Part shown: positions 1 to 7,910 of the stretch, piece by piece
How the letters are laid out: each line of letters starts with the position of its first letter
Numbering within the stretch: the first letter of the stretch is position 1
Program-made: the position numbers and the translations under genes
The notes under the pieces: generated by a model
Told to the model about the DNA's origin: nothing
Seen by the model: the letters and a program-made list of their open reading frames with translations, nothing else
The model's database searches: none
NCBI GenBank assembly: GCA_947471985.1
Contig: CANIZL010000026.1
Span: 1-63,404 of the forward strand
Source of the DNA: Verrucomicrobiota bacterium
GTDB taxonomy: Bacteria; Verrucomicrobiota; Verrucomicrobiia; Limisphaerales; UBA9464
Direction: 5' to 3'
Length of the DNA: 63,404 bases

Positions 1-2
1 TA

Positions 3-86
3 AAGAAGCGGCCGGCCGATTTTTTATTCGATGATCTCAATTTAATCACCTCAGCGCGCATTTTCATCGAGTATCACTCGCGGTAG
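3..86 (+). other. Open reading frame entering from the left edge, possible gene 3' end
   Basis: A frame open from the window edge runs 27 codons to a TAG at 84-86. It begins KKRPADFLFDDL and is hydrophobic and regular enough to be the tail of a protein, but it is too short to assign. The stretch is clearly richer in A and T than the genes that follow. It could be non-coding, the end of a gene, or the end of an inserted element. Confidence 0.2.
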
Positions 87-148
87 CCATCCTCGCGCTA
101 TTCCGCACAATCTTAATATTTAGTCTAGCTAACGCGCCAGACACCGTT

Positions 149-1249
149 GTGCGGCGGTTCCCCTATAGTTATCCTTTTTTTGGACTGAGTCGCGCGGACC
201 GCGCTGCCATGGACAAAAAGGGCGGGAATCTCCTTTCGTTTTCGCTGTTCAAATCACTGCTCCTGGAACCGGATGTCCGGTTGTTTCACGCCCACGCCCT
301 GAAGCGCCTCGGGGGCGAAGTCCGCACGGCCGCCCGTCTGCGCAAGAAGCCGTTTGTTGTCTCGCTCCACGGCGGGGTCTTCGATGTACCGGTCGCCGAA
401 CAGGAACAGATGCTGAAGCCCATCGAGAACAAGCCCGAGTGGGGCAAGGTGTTCGGGGCTTTGTTCGGTTCGCGGCGCATCCTCGACGATGCCGATCAGG
501 TCATCTGCGTGGGCCAAAGTGAAATGGAGAAGGCCAAGGCCCAACTCCGGCACGATCGTATTACCTATCTGCCCAACGGGGTCGACTGCGTAAAGTTTGC
601 GACCGGCGATGGCGCGAGCTTCCGCCGCCAACACAACCTGCCGGCGGACGCCTTTCTCGTGCTGAATGTCGGCCGGATCGACGAGCAAAAAAACCAACGA
701 TTGCTGCTCGAAGCGTTTCTCCGCTTTCGCGCCCGGCAACCCGGGGCCATGCTGGTCCTCATGGGACCGGAGACCCAGCCAGGTTACGCTGCCGGACTCC
801 GTGAGTTCATCGCGGCGAATGATCTGGGCGATTCAGTGCGTCTCCTGCCCGGGCTGCGCAATGATCATCCCGATCTGGTCAACGCCTATCATGCCTGCGA
901 CGTATTCGTCCTGCCTTCCCGTCATGAGCCCTTCGGCATCGTCGTCTTGGAAGCGTGGAGCGCCGGCCGTCCGGTCATTGTGAACCGCGTCGGTGGCCTT
1001 AAGTCGCTCGTAAATCACGGGGTGAACGGACTGTTCCTGAATCCTGACCGCGAAGGAACTCCCGCGGATCTCGCCGAACAATTGCAAGTGGTGGCCACCA
1101 CGCCGGAACTCCGGCGACGATTGGGCGAGGCGGGCCGCCTGGAGGCCCGTTCCCGCTACGATTGGAGTCGCATCGCCCAGCAACTCGAAGGGCTTTATCA
1201 AGCGGCCGAACTCACGGCCGCCTGCCGCTACGGGAGGGCCAAGGTGTGA
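149..1249 (+). CDS. GT4 glycosyltransferase, N-terminally shortened
   Basis: Probable sugar-nucleotide-dependent glycosyltransferase of the GT4 (GT-B) type, acting in the cytoplasm on the growing exopolysaccharide unit. Visible motifs are HGG near residue 74, LPNGVD near 141, NVGRIDEQKN near 173, and the EX7E nucleotide-binding motif at residues 260-268 (EPFGIVVLE). The 366-aa product starts at a GTG and begins directly with VRRFPYSYPFFGL, which in related enzymes appears to be internal. The usual first beta-strand with its glycine-rich loop is missing, and an in-frame stop lies at 32-34. The gene may therefore be truncated by a rearrangement at the left edge. It overlaps the flippase gene by GTGA. 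The class is secure; the sugar is unknown. Confidence 0.85.
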   Translation: MRRFPYSYPFFGLSRADRAAMDKKGGNLLSFSLFKSLLLEPDVRLFHAHALKRLGGEVRTAARLRKKPFVVSLHGGVFDVPVAEQEQMLKPIENKPEWGKVFGALFGSRRILDDADQVICVGQSEMEKAKAQLRHDRITYLPNGVDCVKFATGDGASFRRQHNLPADAFLVLNVGRIDEQKNQRLLLEAFLRFRARQPGAMLVLMGPETQPGYAAGLREFIAANDLGDSVRLLPGLRNDHPDLVNAYHACDVFVLPSRHEPFGIVVLEAWSAGRPVIVNRVGGLKSLVNHGVNGLFLNPDREGTPADLAEQLQVVATTPELRRRLGEAGRLEARSRYDWSRIAQQLEGLYQAAELTAACRYGRAKV

Positions 1250-2808
1250 GCTACGCCCAGGTCAAACGCAACATCTGGAGCAACTCCGTCTCCAACTACC
1301 TCCGCACCGTGATCGGCATGGTGGTGGGGTTGTTGACGTTTCGGATGTTGTACCAGGGGCTCAGCAAGGAGCAGTTCGGTTTCTGGTCGCTGCTCTGGAG
1401 CGTTTTTGGCTACGGCATCCTGCTCGACTTCGGTTTCGGTTTCGCCGCGCAAAAACGGGTGGCCGAACTCACGGTGAAACAGGAGTGGGACAAGCTGAGC
1501 CGGGTGCTGAGTACGATTCTATTTTTCTATACGGGCGTCGCCGCCTTCATTGGCACGGTCGTTCTTTTGGGCTCGGCCCACATCGTGGTCTGGTTTGGGG
1601 TTTCGCCGGAACACACGGAGGAGTTTCGCCGGATCCTGGTGGTTTTCTTCGTCGGCATTGGCCTCGCCTTTCCCATGGGCATTTTCCCGGAGATTCTCCG
1701 CGGCCAACAACGGATTCGTCTCGCCAACAATCTCATCTCCGCCGCGATGGTGTTGCGGCTCATCCTCATCGCCTGCGCGGTCTGGCTCCACTGGAGTTTT
1801 ATGACCGTGATGGGCATCGCGTTGTTCTTTGCCCTCGCGCCGGATTTCCTCGCCGCGTTTCTCGCGTTGCAGCAGATGCCCGAGGTGCGATTGCGCCCGC
1901 GTCTCTTCTCCCTCGACCTGATGCGCGAGACCATGCAATTCTCGATCTTTGCCTATCTCGGCACGGCCACGAATATCGTCCTCGGAAAAAGTGATCAATT
2001 GGTGCTGGGAACCACGCTCTCGGTGGGGGCCGTGGCGGTGTATCAGGCCGGCGCCAAGATTGCCGAGGTGTTCAGCCAGTTTACCAAGCAGGTGCAGGAC
2101 ACCCTCAGCCCGGCGGCCGCCCATCTGCACGCCGCCGGTGATCGAACCGCCTTGCGCGACCTGCTCGTGAACAGCCTGCGTTGGAGCGTGCTGCTGGCCA
2201 CGCCGCTCTATCTGCTCTGCGCATTTTACCTCGAGGAATTGCTCCGCCTGCTAACAGGCGACCGCCTCGTCGCCCAGGAGACCTATCAGGTCGGTCAGGT
2301 TTTATTGGCGTGGTTCTACACCACCATCCTGACGCATAGTGTGTCCAAGCGGATTTTCATGATGTGCGGTCACGAACGCCGTTTGATGTGGCTGGGACTC
2401 GCGGAGGCCGCCGCCAACCTGGTGCTGAGCATCGCGTTTGTCCTCGTCTTCCGCAGTGTCGTCGCCGTGGCCATCGGCTCCCTGTTACCCACGCTCTATT
2501 TTGGCTGGGTGCACCTCTGGCCCTGGATGGCGGCCGATGTCGAACTGGGCGGATGGCACTTGTTCAAGCGGACGGTGCTTCCCTCGTGGACCTCCTGCTT
2601 GCCAATGATCGTCGTACTCGGGCTCTTGAAACTGGTGGTTCTCGCCCCGGGCGGTTCCACCCTCGCGGCAATGTTTATCGAAGCAACGCTGGCCGGGGTG
2701 GTCGCGTTGGTGGGCGTCTGGCGGGTGGCGCTGGAGCCGGGCGAACGGGCGTCCCTGACCCGAAAGTTCGCCGGCAAAATTCCGCTGTTGAGGAGGCAGC
2801 CGGCATGA
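1246..2808 (+). CDS. Polysaccharide flippase (Wzx/MATE-like)
   Basis: Integral membrane protein of 520 aa with about twelve to fourteen hydrophobic segments spread over its length, as in Wzx/MVF-type transporters that move undecaprenyl-linked repeat units across the inner membrane. It begins VSYAQVKRNIWSNSVSNYL, the usual short cytoplasmic lead before the first helix. I chose the GTG at 1246 because a GGGAGG ribosome site precedes it and it overlaps the upstream stop as GTGA; a longer frame back to 1162 would sit inside the previous gene. The next gene overlaps by ATGA. Neighbours are all glycosyltransferases, which supports the role. Confidence 0.85.
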   Translation: MSYAQVKRNIWSNSVSNYLRTVIGMVVGLLTFRMLYQGLSKEQFGFWSLLWSVFGYGILLDFGFGFAAQKRVAELTVKQEWDKLSRVLSTILFFYTGVAAFIGTVVLLGSAHIVVWFGVSPEHTEEFRRILVVFFVGIGLAFPMGIFPEILRGQQRIRLANNLISAAMVLRLILIACAVWLHWSFMTVMGIALFFALAPDFLAAFLALQQMPEVRLRPRLFSLDLMRETMQFSIFAYLGTATNIVLGKSDQLVLGTTLSVGAVAVYQAGAKIAEVFSQFTKQVQDTLSPAAAHLHAAGDRTALRDLLVNSLRWSVLLATPLYLLCAFYLEELLRLLTGDRLVAQETYQVGQVLLAWFYTTILTHSVSKRIFMMCGHERRLMWLGLAEAAANLVLSIAFVLVFRSVVAVAIGSLLPTLYFGWVHLWPWMAADVELGGWHLFKRTVLPSWTSCLPMIVVLGLLKLVVLAPGGSTLAAMFIEATLAGVVALVGVWRVALEPGERASLTRKFAGKIPLLRRQPA

Positions 2809-3677
2809 ATGATCCCCTGGTAAGCATCATCCTGCGATCCTACAACGAGGCCTGGGCCTTGCGGGGCACCTTGCCCGCGCTGCAGGCACAGGAATATCAG
2901 AACTGGGAATTGATCGTCATCGATTCCGGATCCACCGACGGATCGGCGGAACTCATCCGCGCCGCCCAGCCCGCGCACTTCGTCCAAATCACTCCCCAGG
3001 AATATAATCCCAGCCGGGTAATGAACCGCGGAATGCGCCTGGCCCGCAGCGAATTGGGTATTTTCCTCAACGCCGACGCCACGCCGCAGGGTCGAAACTG
3101 GCTGCGCCCGCTGGTGAACGCGCTGCAGAATCCCCGCACCGCCGCGTGCTTTGGCCGGCAGATTCCCCGCCCGGATTGTGAGGCCGTGTTCGCGTGCGAC
3201 TATGATCGCTGCTTCGGCCCGCAGCGCGAGTCGGCCCAATGGGATCACTTTTTCAGCATGGTGAGCAGCGGATTGCGCAAGGACGTCTGGGCTCAGCGCG
3301 GCTTCCGCGAAGATCTCCAATACGCCGAGGACGACGAATATACCCGCTGGTGCAAAGCCCAGGGCTATCAGGTCGAATATGTGCCGGAGTCCGTGGCGAT
3401 GCACTCGCACAACTACACTGCCGCCCAAGCCCAGAAGCGCAGCTTTGGCGACGCCCGGGCCATCGGTCAGGCGTGGCAGGGTGCGCCCGGAGACTTCAGC
3501 TGGTGGAAAACCGTGGCGCTGGGCTGGCTCAGCGATGTGCGGCACGACGTACGATTTTGCGTGCGTTCGCGGCGATTGCGCGAGTTGCCGCACTCGGCGC
3601 TCCTCCGCTGGCGTCAACGCAACGGCAAGCTGGCGGGCTTTCGCCAGGGGTGGAAGGAACAGCAGCACTCTCGATGA
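2805..3677 (+). CDS. GT2 glycosyltransferase
   Basis: A 290-aa GT-A fold transferase of family 2. It opens with LVSIILRSYNEAW, followed by IDSGSTDGS near residue 43 and the DXD-like LNADAT around residue 87 expected to bind the metal and nucleotide sugar. A rhamnosyl- or mannosyltransferase-like activity is possible, but the substrate cannot be read from the sequence. The ATG at 2805 overlaps the flippase stop (ATGA) and has GAGGAGG just upstream. It overlaps the next gene by ATGA at 3674-3677, so the three genes are probably translationally coupled. Confidence 0.88.
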   Translation: MNDPLVSIILRSYNEAWALRGTLPALQAQEYQNWELIVIDSGSTDGSAELIRAAQPAHFVQITPQEYNPSRVMNRGMRLARSELGIFLNADATPQGRNWLRPLVNALQNPRTAACFGRQIPRPDCEAVFACDYDRCFGPQRESAQWDHFFSMVSSGLRKDVWAQRGFREDLQYAEDDEYTRWCKAQGYQVEYVPESVAMHSHNYTAAQAQKRSFGDARAIGQAWQGAPGDFSWWKTVALGWLSDVRHDVRFCVRSRRLRELPHSALLRWRQRNGKLAGFRQGWKEQQHSR

Positions 3678-4921
3678 AGATACTCGTCGTCTCGAATCTC
3701 TTCCCGCCCCATTACGTCGGCGGGTACGAACTGCGCTGCCAGATGGCAGTCAAAGCCCTGCGCGGCCGTGGTCACACGGTGCAAGTCCTGACGTCCAATC
3801 ATGGCGTTACAGCGGCGCCCGGAGGCGCCATTGAAAGCGGCGTAGAGCGCACCCTGCGGATTCACGGATTTTTCGGTCATCCGTGGCTGGGCATCGGAAA
3901 ACTGCGGGCACTGGAATTCCACAACAATCGCGTCCTGCGGGACCTGATCGCGGATTTCCAGCCCGACGTGGTCCACGTTTGGAATCTGGGCGGGATTTCG
4001 AAGTCGCTTTGCCTGACCCTCCAGGCGCTGGGCGTGCCCGTGGTGTATGATGTCTCGGATCACTGGATCGCCCGCAGCCTGGTCGCCGACGTCTGGCTCA
4101 ACTGGTGGAATCGGGAGAATCCGTCGCTCCCCGTCCGGCTGCTCCGTTCCTTCTGGACGTTAACCGGTGCCCGGACGCGTTGGAGTCGGCTGGCACCGAC
4201 CGATCCGGTCAGCACCATCCGTTTCTCGCGCATCTACTTTTGCAGCCGGGCACTGCGGGACCTGACGGCCGCCAAGGGCTACGCGGTACAGCAGGGTGAC
4301 GTCATCTACTGCTCGGTGGACACGACCAAATTCCACGGCGAACCCATTCCTGCGTCCCGCCCCCTGCGGAAACTGCTCTGGGTCGGTCGACTCTCGGAAG
4401 ACAAGGGCGTGATGACCGCGCTGAAGGCGATGGCGGCGGTCCAAGCCAAATTCGGCGGCGAACTGCACATCTACGGCAAGGGTGAAGTGGACTACACGAC
4501 GATGCTGAAGTCGTTTGTGGAACAGCATCGACTGCCGGTATTTTTCCACACCGCGAGCGCCGCGGAAATGCCGGCCGTTTATCGCGCCCACGATGCGCTG
4601 GTGTTCACCTCCGAATGGGAGGAACCCTTTGCGCTCACGCCCCTCGAAGCCATGGCCAGCGGTTTGCCGGTGATCGGCACCCTGACCGGTGGCAGCAAGG
4701 AGCTCTTCCGTCACGGCGACAACGCCTTGACCTATACGGCGGGTAATGCGGAGGAACTGGCCCAACGCATTGGGGAATTGGATGCCGATCCGGCGGCCCG
4801 GGCGCGGATGGCGGTGACGGGGCACAGCGAGGTGCGAGCCCGCTACGCCGAGCCGATCATCACCGATCAGATGGAACAGTACCTACTGGAATCCGCTCGC
4901 GGCGCGTTTTCCGCAGCCTAA
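3674..4921 (+). CDS. GT4 glycosyltransferase
   Basis: A 415-aa GT-B transferase. The N-terminal strand and glycine-rich loop are intact (MKILVVSNLFPPHYVGGYE), the C-terminal Rossmann half starts at LLWVGRLSEDKG, and the EX7E motif is EPFALTPLE. It is expected to add one sugar of the exopolysaccharide repeat at the inner face of the membrane. Its ATG overlaps the GT2 stop. It ends before a 192-bp gap with a sigma-54-like element, so it may be the last gene of the first transcript. Confidence 0.88.
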   Translation: MKILVVSNLFPPHYVGGYELRCQMAVKALRGRGHTVQVLTSNHGVTAAPGGAIESGVERTLRIHGFFGHPWLGIGKLRALEFHNNRVLRDLIADFQPDVVHVWNLGGISKSLCLTLQALGVPVVYDVSDHWIARSLVADVWLNWWNRENPSLPVRLLRSFWTLTGARTRWSRLAPTDPVSTIRFSRIYFCSRALRDLTAAKGYAVQQGDVIYCSVDTTKFHGEPIPASRPLRKLLWVGRLSEDKGVMTALKAMAAVQAKFGGELHIYGKGEVDYTTMLKSFVEQHRLPVFFHTASAAEMPAVYRAHDALVFTSEWEEPFALTPLEAMASGLPVIGTLTGGSKELFRHGDNALTYTAGNAEELAQRIGELDADPAARARMAVTGHSEVRARYAEPIITDQMEQYLLESARGAFSAA

Positions 4922-4971
4922 CGGTCACCGCGCGAGACGGCCGGGGCTCGCGTCCCAGTGCATCTCCAAAC

Positions 4972-4986
4972 TGGCACGCTTCCAGC
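4972..4986 (+). promoter_or_regulatory. Sigma-54-like -24/-12 promoter element
   Basis: TGGCACGCTTCCAGC has GG at 4973-4974 and GC at 4985-4986, exactly ten bases apart, and matches the TGGCACG half of the sigma-54 consensus perfectly; the -12 half reads CAGC instead of TTGC. It sits in the gap before the nucleotidyltransferase-like gene. No activator site was identified. Confidence 0.4.
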
Positions 4987-5113
4987 GAGATGGATTTTAG
5001 TGTTGAATGAATCGGTAACGAAAAGCGCGGAAATACCCCGATATTCGAGGGAAAGGCTCGTAGCGCCGGAGCGGGGCATTCTAGTCGAGGGAAATGAACG
5101 CATTGCGTCCGCA

Positions 5114-6280
5114 ATGCCCATGAAGATGGTTATGGGGAATCGATTTACGCTGGATGGCAGTGCCGAACTGGAACGGCATTTGGACTCCGTCTGCACCCAG
5201 GTCCGCGAGGGCGTCCGCGCCCTTGTCCCGGCGTCGCAACTGGACGGCTTGCTCCTCGGTGGCGGCTACGGTCGCGGCGAAGGCGGAGTCTTGCGCACCA
5301 CCGCGGGCGATCAGCCGTACAATGATCTGGAATTCTATGTTTTCGTCCGGGGGAACGCAGTTCTCGCCGAGCGAAGGTATCGCGCCGCGCTGCAGGAGCT
5401 GGGTCACCGACTGTCACCGGCCGCCGGACTGGAAGTTGAGTTCAAGGTGCTCACGCTCGACAAGCTTCGGCACGCGGCGCCTTCCATGTTCTATTATGAT
5501 CTGGTGACCGGACACCGCTGGCTGATGGGGGACGACACCTTGCTGGCGGGCTGCGAACACCATCGCGCGGCCGGTGACATTCCCTTGCACGAGGCCACCC
5601 GACTGCTGATGAACCGTTGCTCCGGCCTGCTGTTCAGCGCCGAACGTTTGCGCCGCGATGACTTTGGGGCGGACGAGGCGGATTTCGTGGGCCGCAATCT
5701 GGCGAAGATTCAACTGGCACTGGGAGACGTGCTGCTGACCGCGTTGGGCCAGTACGACTGGAGCTGCCGGGACCGCCATCAGCGCCTCCTGCAAGGGTCG
5801 AATTTCGACAACCCGCCGTGGCGGGATGACGTCGTTCGTCATCACGCGGCCGGGGTGGCGTTTAAATTGCATCCCTGCCGCTGCACGGCGGATCGAGTGG
5901 AGCTGGCACAACGACACACGGAGCTGAGCGCTTTGGCGCGACAACTCTGGTTATGGCTGGAGAATCGTCGCCTCGGAACCGTCTTTCCCAGTCCTCGCGA
6001 CTACGCGCGGAGCGCCGTTGATAAATGCCCCGAGACCTCCGCGCTCCGCAATCGGCTCGTCAACGCCCGAAACTTCGGCCCCGTCGCCGCGTTGGCCCCT
6101 TCGGGGGGGCGGTATCCCCGTCAGCGCCTCTTTCACGCGCTGTGTCTTCTCTTATGGGACGAGCCGGCACCCTCCGACGCCACGCGGCTCGAAGGCGTGC
6201 AGCGTGAACTCCATACCCGGGCCACCGACTTCGCCGGATGGGTCGCCGCCTACGAACAACTCTGGCATCGCTTCAACTGA
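5114..6280 (+). CDS. Nucleotidyltransferase-like protein of the EPS locus
   Basis: A 388-aa protein of unassigned role. Near the N-terminus it carries GGGYGRGEGG followed about 20 residues later by NDLEFYVF. This spacing and pattern resemble the GG...D-x-E/D active-site region of polymerase-beta-type nucleotidyltransferases. The remainder is alpha-helical in character and unrecognised. Several in-frame ATGs lie close together (5114, 5120, 5126, 5132), and the conserved part starts right after the last, so the exact start is uncertain. The stop is two bases before the next glycosyltransferase ATG, indicating an operon. It might activate or modify a sugar or a carrier. Confidence 0.6.
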   Translation: MPMKMVMGNRFTLDGSAELERHLDSVCTQVREGVRALVPASQLDGLLLGGGYGRGEGGVLRTTAGDQPYNDLEFYVFVRGNAVLAERRYRAALQELGHRLSPAAGLEVEFKVLTLDKLRHAAPSMFYYDLVTGHRWLMGDDTLLAGCEHHRAAGDIPLHEATRLLMNRCSGLLFSAERLRRDDFGADEADFVGRNLAKIQLALGDVLLTALGQYDWSCRDRHQRLLQGSNFDNPPWRDDVVRHHAAGVAFKLHPCRCTADRVELAQRHTELSALARQLWLWLENRRLGTVFPSPRDYARSAVDKCPETSALRNRLVNARNFGPVAALAPSGGRYPRQRLFHALCLLLWDEPAPSDATRLEGVQRELHTRATDFAGWVAAYEQLWHRFN

Positions 6281-6282
6281 TC

Positions 6283-7488
6283 ATGCGCCTCCTCGTCGTC
6301 TACCCCTACATTCCGTTCCCGGTGGATCGCGGCACCTACCAACGCACGTTCCATCTGCTGCGCGCACTCGCCAAGGATCACGACGTGGATCTGCTCGCCC
6401 TCAGCGAGGCGGGTGAACGGATGGACCAAAAGCCGGTGTTTGCCGAGTTTTGCCGCCGGGTGGAGTTCGTGCGCTTTGAGCATCCGAAGTGGGCGCGCCT
6501 GTTCCCGGATCGCTTGCTGAATCCGCTGCCAACCACCATCCGGCACTGGCTTCAACCCAACGTCGCCGAGGCGATTCAACGCTTCACCCAGGGACAGCAA
6601 TATGACCTCGTGCATGTCTGCGACATCGTGATGGCCCAGTATTTCTTCAACCAACTCAGCCACCTGCCGCTGGCGATCGACCGCAGCCGGGTGGACTTGC
6701 AATTCCAGCTCGCCCAACGCGAGGCCATGTCCACGGGCCTCCGCCAGTCCGTATTGGATTGGGAAAACATCACGAAGCTCAAACGCTTCGAACGACGGAT
6801 CGCCCGGCGCACCGCCGTGGAGGTGGTTTGCGGACCGGATGACGAAACGTTCATCCGCCAGCGCATCAGCCGGGATGTTCCCGTGCAGGTCATCACCAAC
6901 GGGGTGGATCTGGACTATTTCGTGCCGAGCGCATCGATGGGACCGCGGGCGACGGAGCCGACGGTGCTGTTCTGCGGAGCGATGGATTACGCGCCCAATG
7001 TCGATGCCCTGCGGTGGTTTTTCGCCGGAATCCATGATTCCCTGCGGCAGCGGGTTCCCGATCTGCGCGTGCTTATCGTGGGCAAGGCACCGGTGGCGGA
7101 AGTCCAGGCATACGCCCAACGCCCGGGCGTCACGGTGACCGGCGGCGTGCCCGACGTGCGCCCATTCTATCGCCAGGCCTGGTTGCAGATCGTGCCGCTC
7201 CGCATCGGCGGCGGTACACGATTGAAAATCCCCGAAAGCATGGCCATGGGCACGCCGGTCATCTCGACATCGATCGGGGCACAAGGCCTTGGCCTGCGCC
7301 ACGGCGACGACCTCCTGCTGGCCGACACGCCGGAAACTTTTGTTCAGGAAACCGCCCGCGCCCTCGGTGATCCGTCCCTGCGCGCCCGTTTGCACGACGA
7401 AGGGATGAAGACGGTTCACCACCGACTCTCCTGGCCGATGCTCGGCCAACAGCTCAGCGACTACTATGCGAAGCGGTTTCAGAACTGA
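6283..7488 (+). CDS. GT4-type sugar transferase (PEP-CTERM/EpsH-associated type)
   Basis: A 401-aa GT-B transferase starting MRLLVVYPYIPFPVDRG, with an acceptor-domain basic stretch RFERRIARRTAVEVV, ITNGVDLDYF at the domain junction, and a C-terminal RIGGGTRLKIPESMAMG donor-binding motif. The overall pattern resembles the sugar transferases found in loci that accompany PEP-CTERM/exosortase systems, which fits the PEP-CTERM gene at 44294-44962. The start lies two bases after the previous stop, and its 3' end overlaps the next small gene by 23 bp. Confidence 0.85.
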   Translation: MRLLVVYPYIPFPVDRGTYQRTFHLLRALAKDHDVDLLALSEAGERMDQKPVFAEFCRRVEFVRFEHPKWARLFPDRLLNPLPTTIRHWLQPNVAEAIQRFTQGQQYDLVHVCDIVMAQYFFNQLSHLPLAIDRSRVDLQFQLAQREAMSTGLRQSVLDWENITKLKRFERRIARRTAVEVVCGPDDETFIRQRISRDVPVQVITNGVDLDYFVPSASMGPRATEPTVLFCGAMDYAPNVDALRWFFAGIHDSLRQRVPDLRVLIVGKAPVAEVQAYAQRPGVTVTGGVPDVRPFYRQAWLQIVPLRIGGGTRLKIPESMAMGTPVISTSIGAQGLGLRHGDDLLLADTPETFVQETARALGDPSLRARLHDEGMKTVHHRLSWPMLGQQLSDYYAKRFQN

Positions 7489-7891
7489 CTGGTGGAAGTT
7501 GCGGCGGGTCCAGTGGCCCCTGGGGATGGGCCTGGTGCTGACGGCCGCCGCGGGATATGCGATCTTCGATTCGCAGGCCTCACGCGTCGTGGTCTATAAC
7601 GAAACCGGCAGGCCCATCGCAGAGTTGATGGTCAGTGCGTGTCGACAGTCCCAAGTTTTTCACGACGTGAGTAACCGCGAATCGGTTCATCTAACCCTCG
7701 CCGGAACCGGCGGCGAGAGCGACATCGCGATCGCCATCAATGGAGTCACCCAGTGGCGGGGAGAGTACGTTGAAGCCCGCGGGGGGTACCGGGCCACGGT
7801 ACGACTCCGCCGCGACGGCGAGATCGAAAGTACCACGACCCTTTCGTGGTGGCAGAACCTGCTCGACCACCCCACCGCCTCCACTCCTTGA
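7466..7891 (+). CDS. Small single-span membrane protein, unknown
   Basis: A 141-aa product with basic residues, then one hydrophobic segment (about residues 19-33, LGMGLVLTAAAGYAIF) and a beta-rich outer domain without recognised motifs. The N-in anchor suggests an envelope-facing domain. It overlaps the upstream glycosyltransferase by 23 bp and ends 19 bp before the WecG-STAS gene, so it is part of the same operon. A role in polymer assembly is inferred only from position. Confidence 0.6.
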   Translation: MRSGFRTDWWKLRRVQWPLGMGLVLTAAAGYAIFDSQASRVVVYNETGRPIAELMVSACRQSQVFHDVSNRESVHLTLAGTGGESDIAIAINGVTQWRGEYVEARGGYRATVRLRRDGEIESTTTLSWWQNLLDHPTASTP

Positions 7892-7910
7892 ACCCTCGCC
7901 CCACTTTACG

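Noticed and set aside
1162-1245. Upstream start for the flippase
   Set aside because: The extra 28 residues overlap the previous gene and look unlike the family; GTG 1246 has a better ribosome site.
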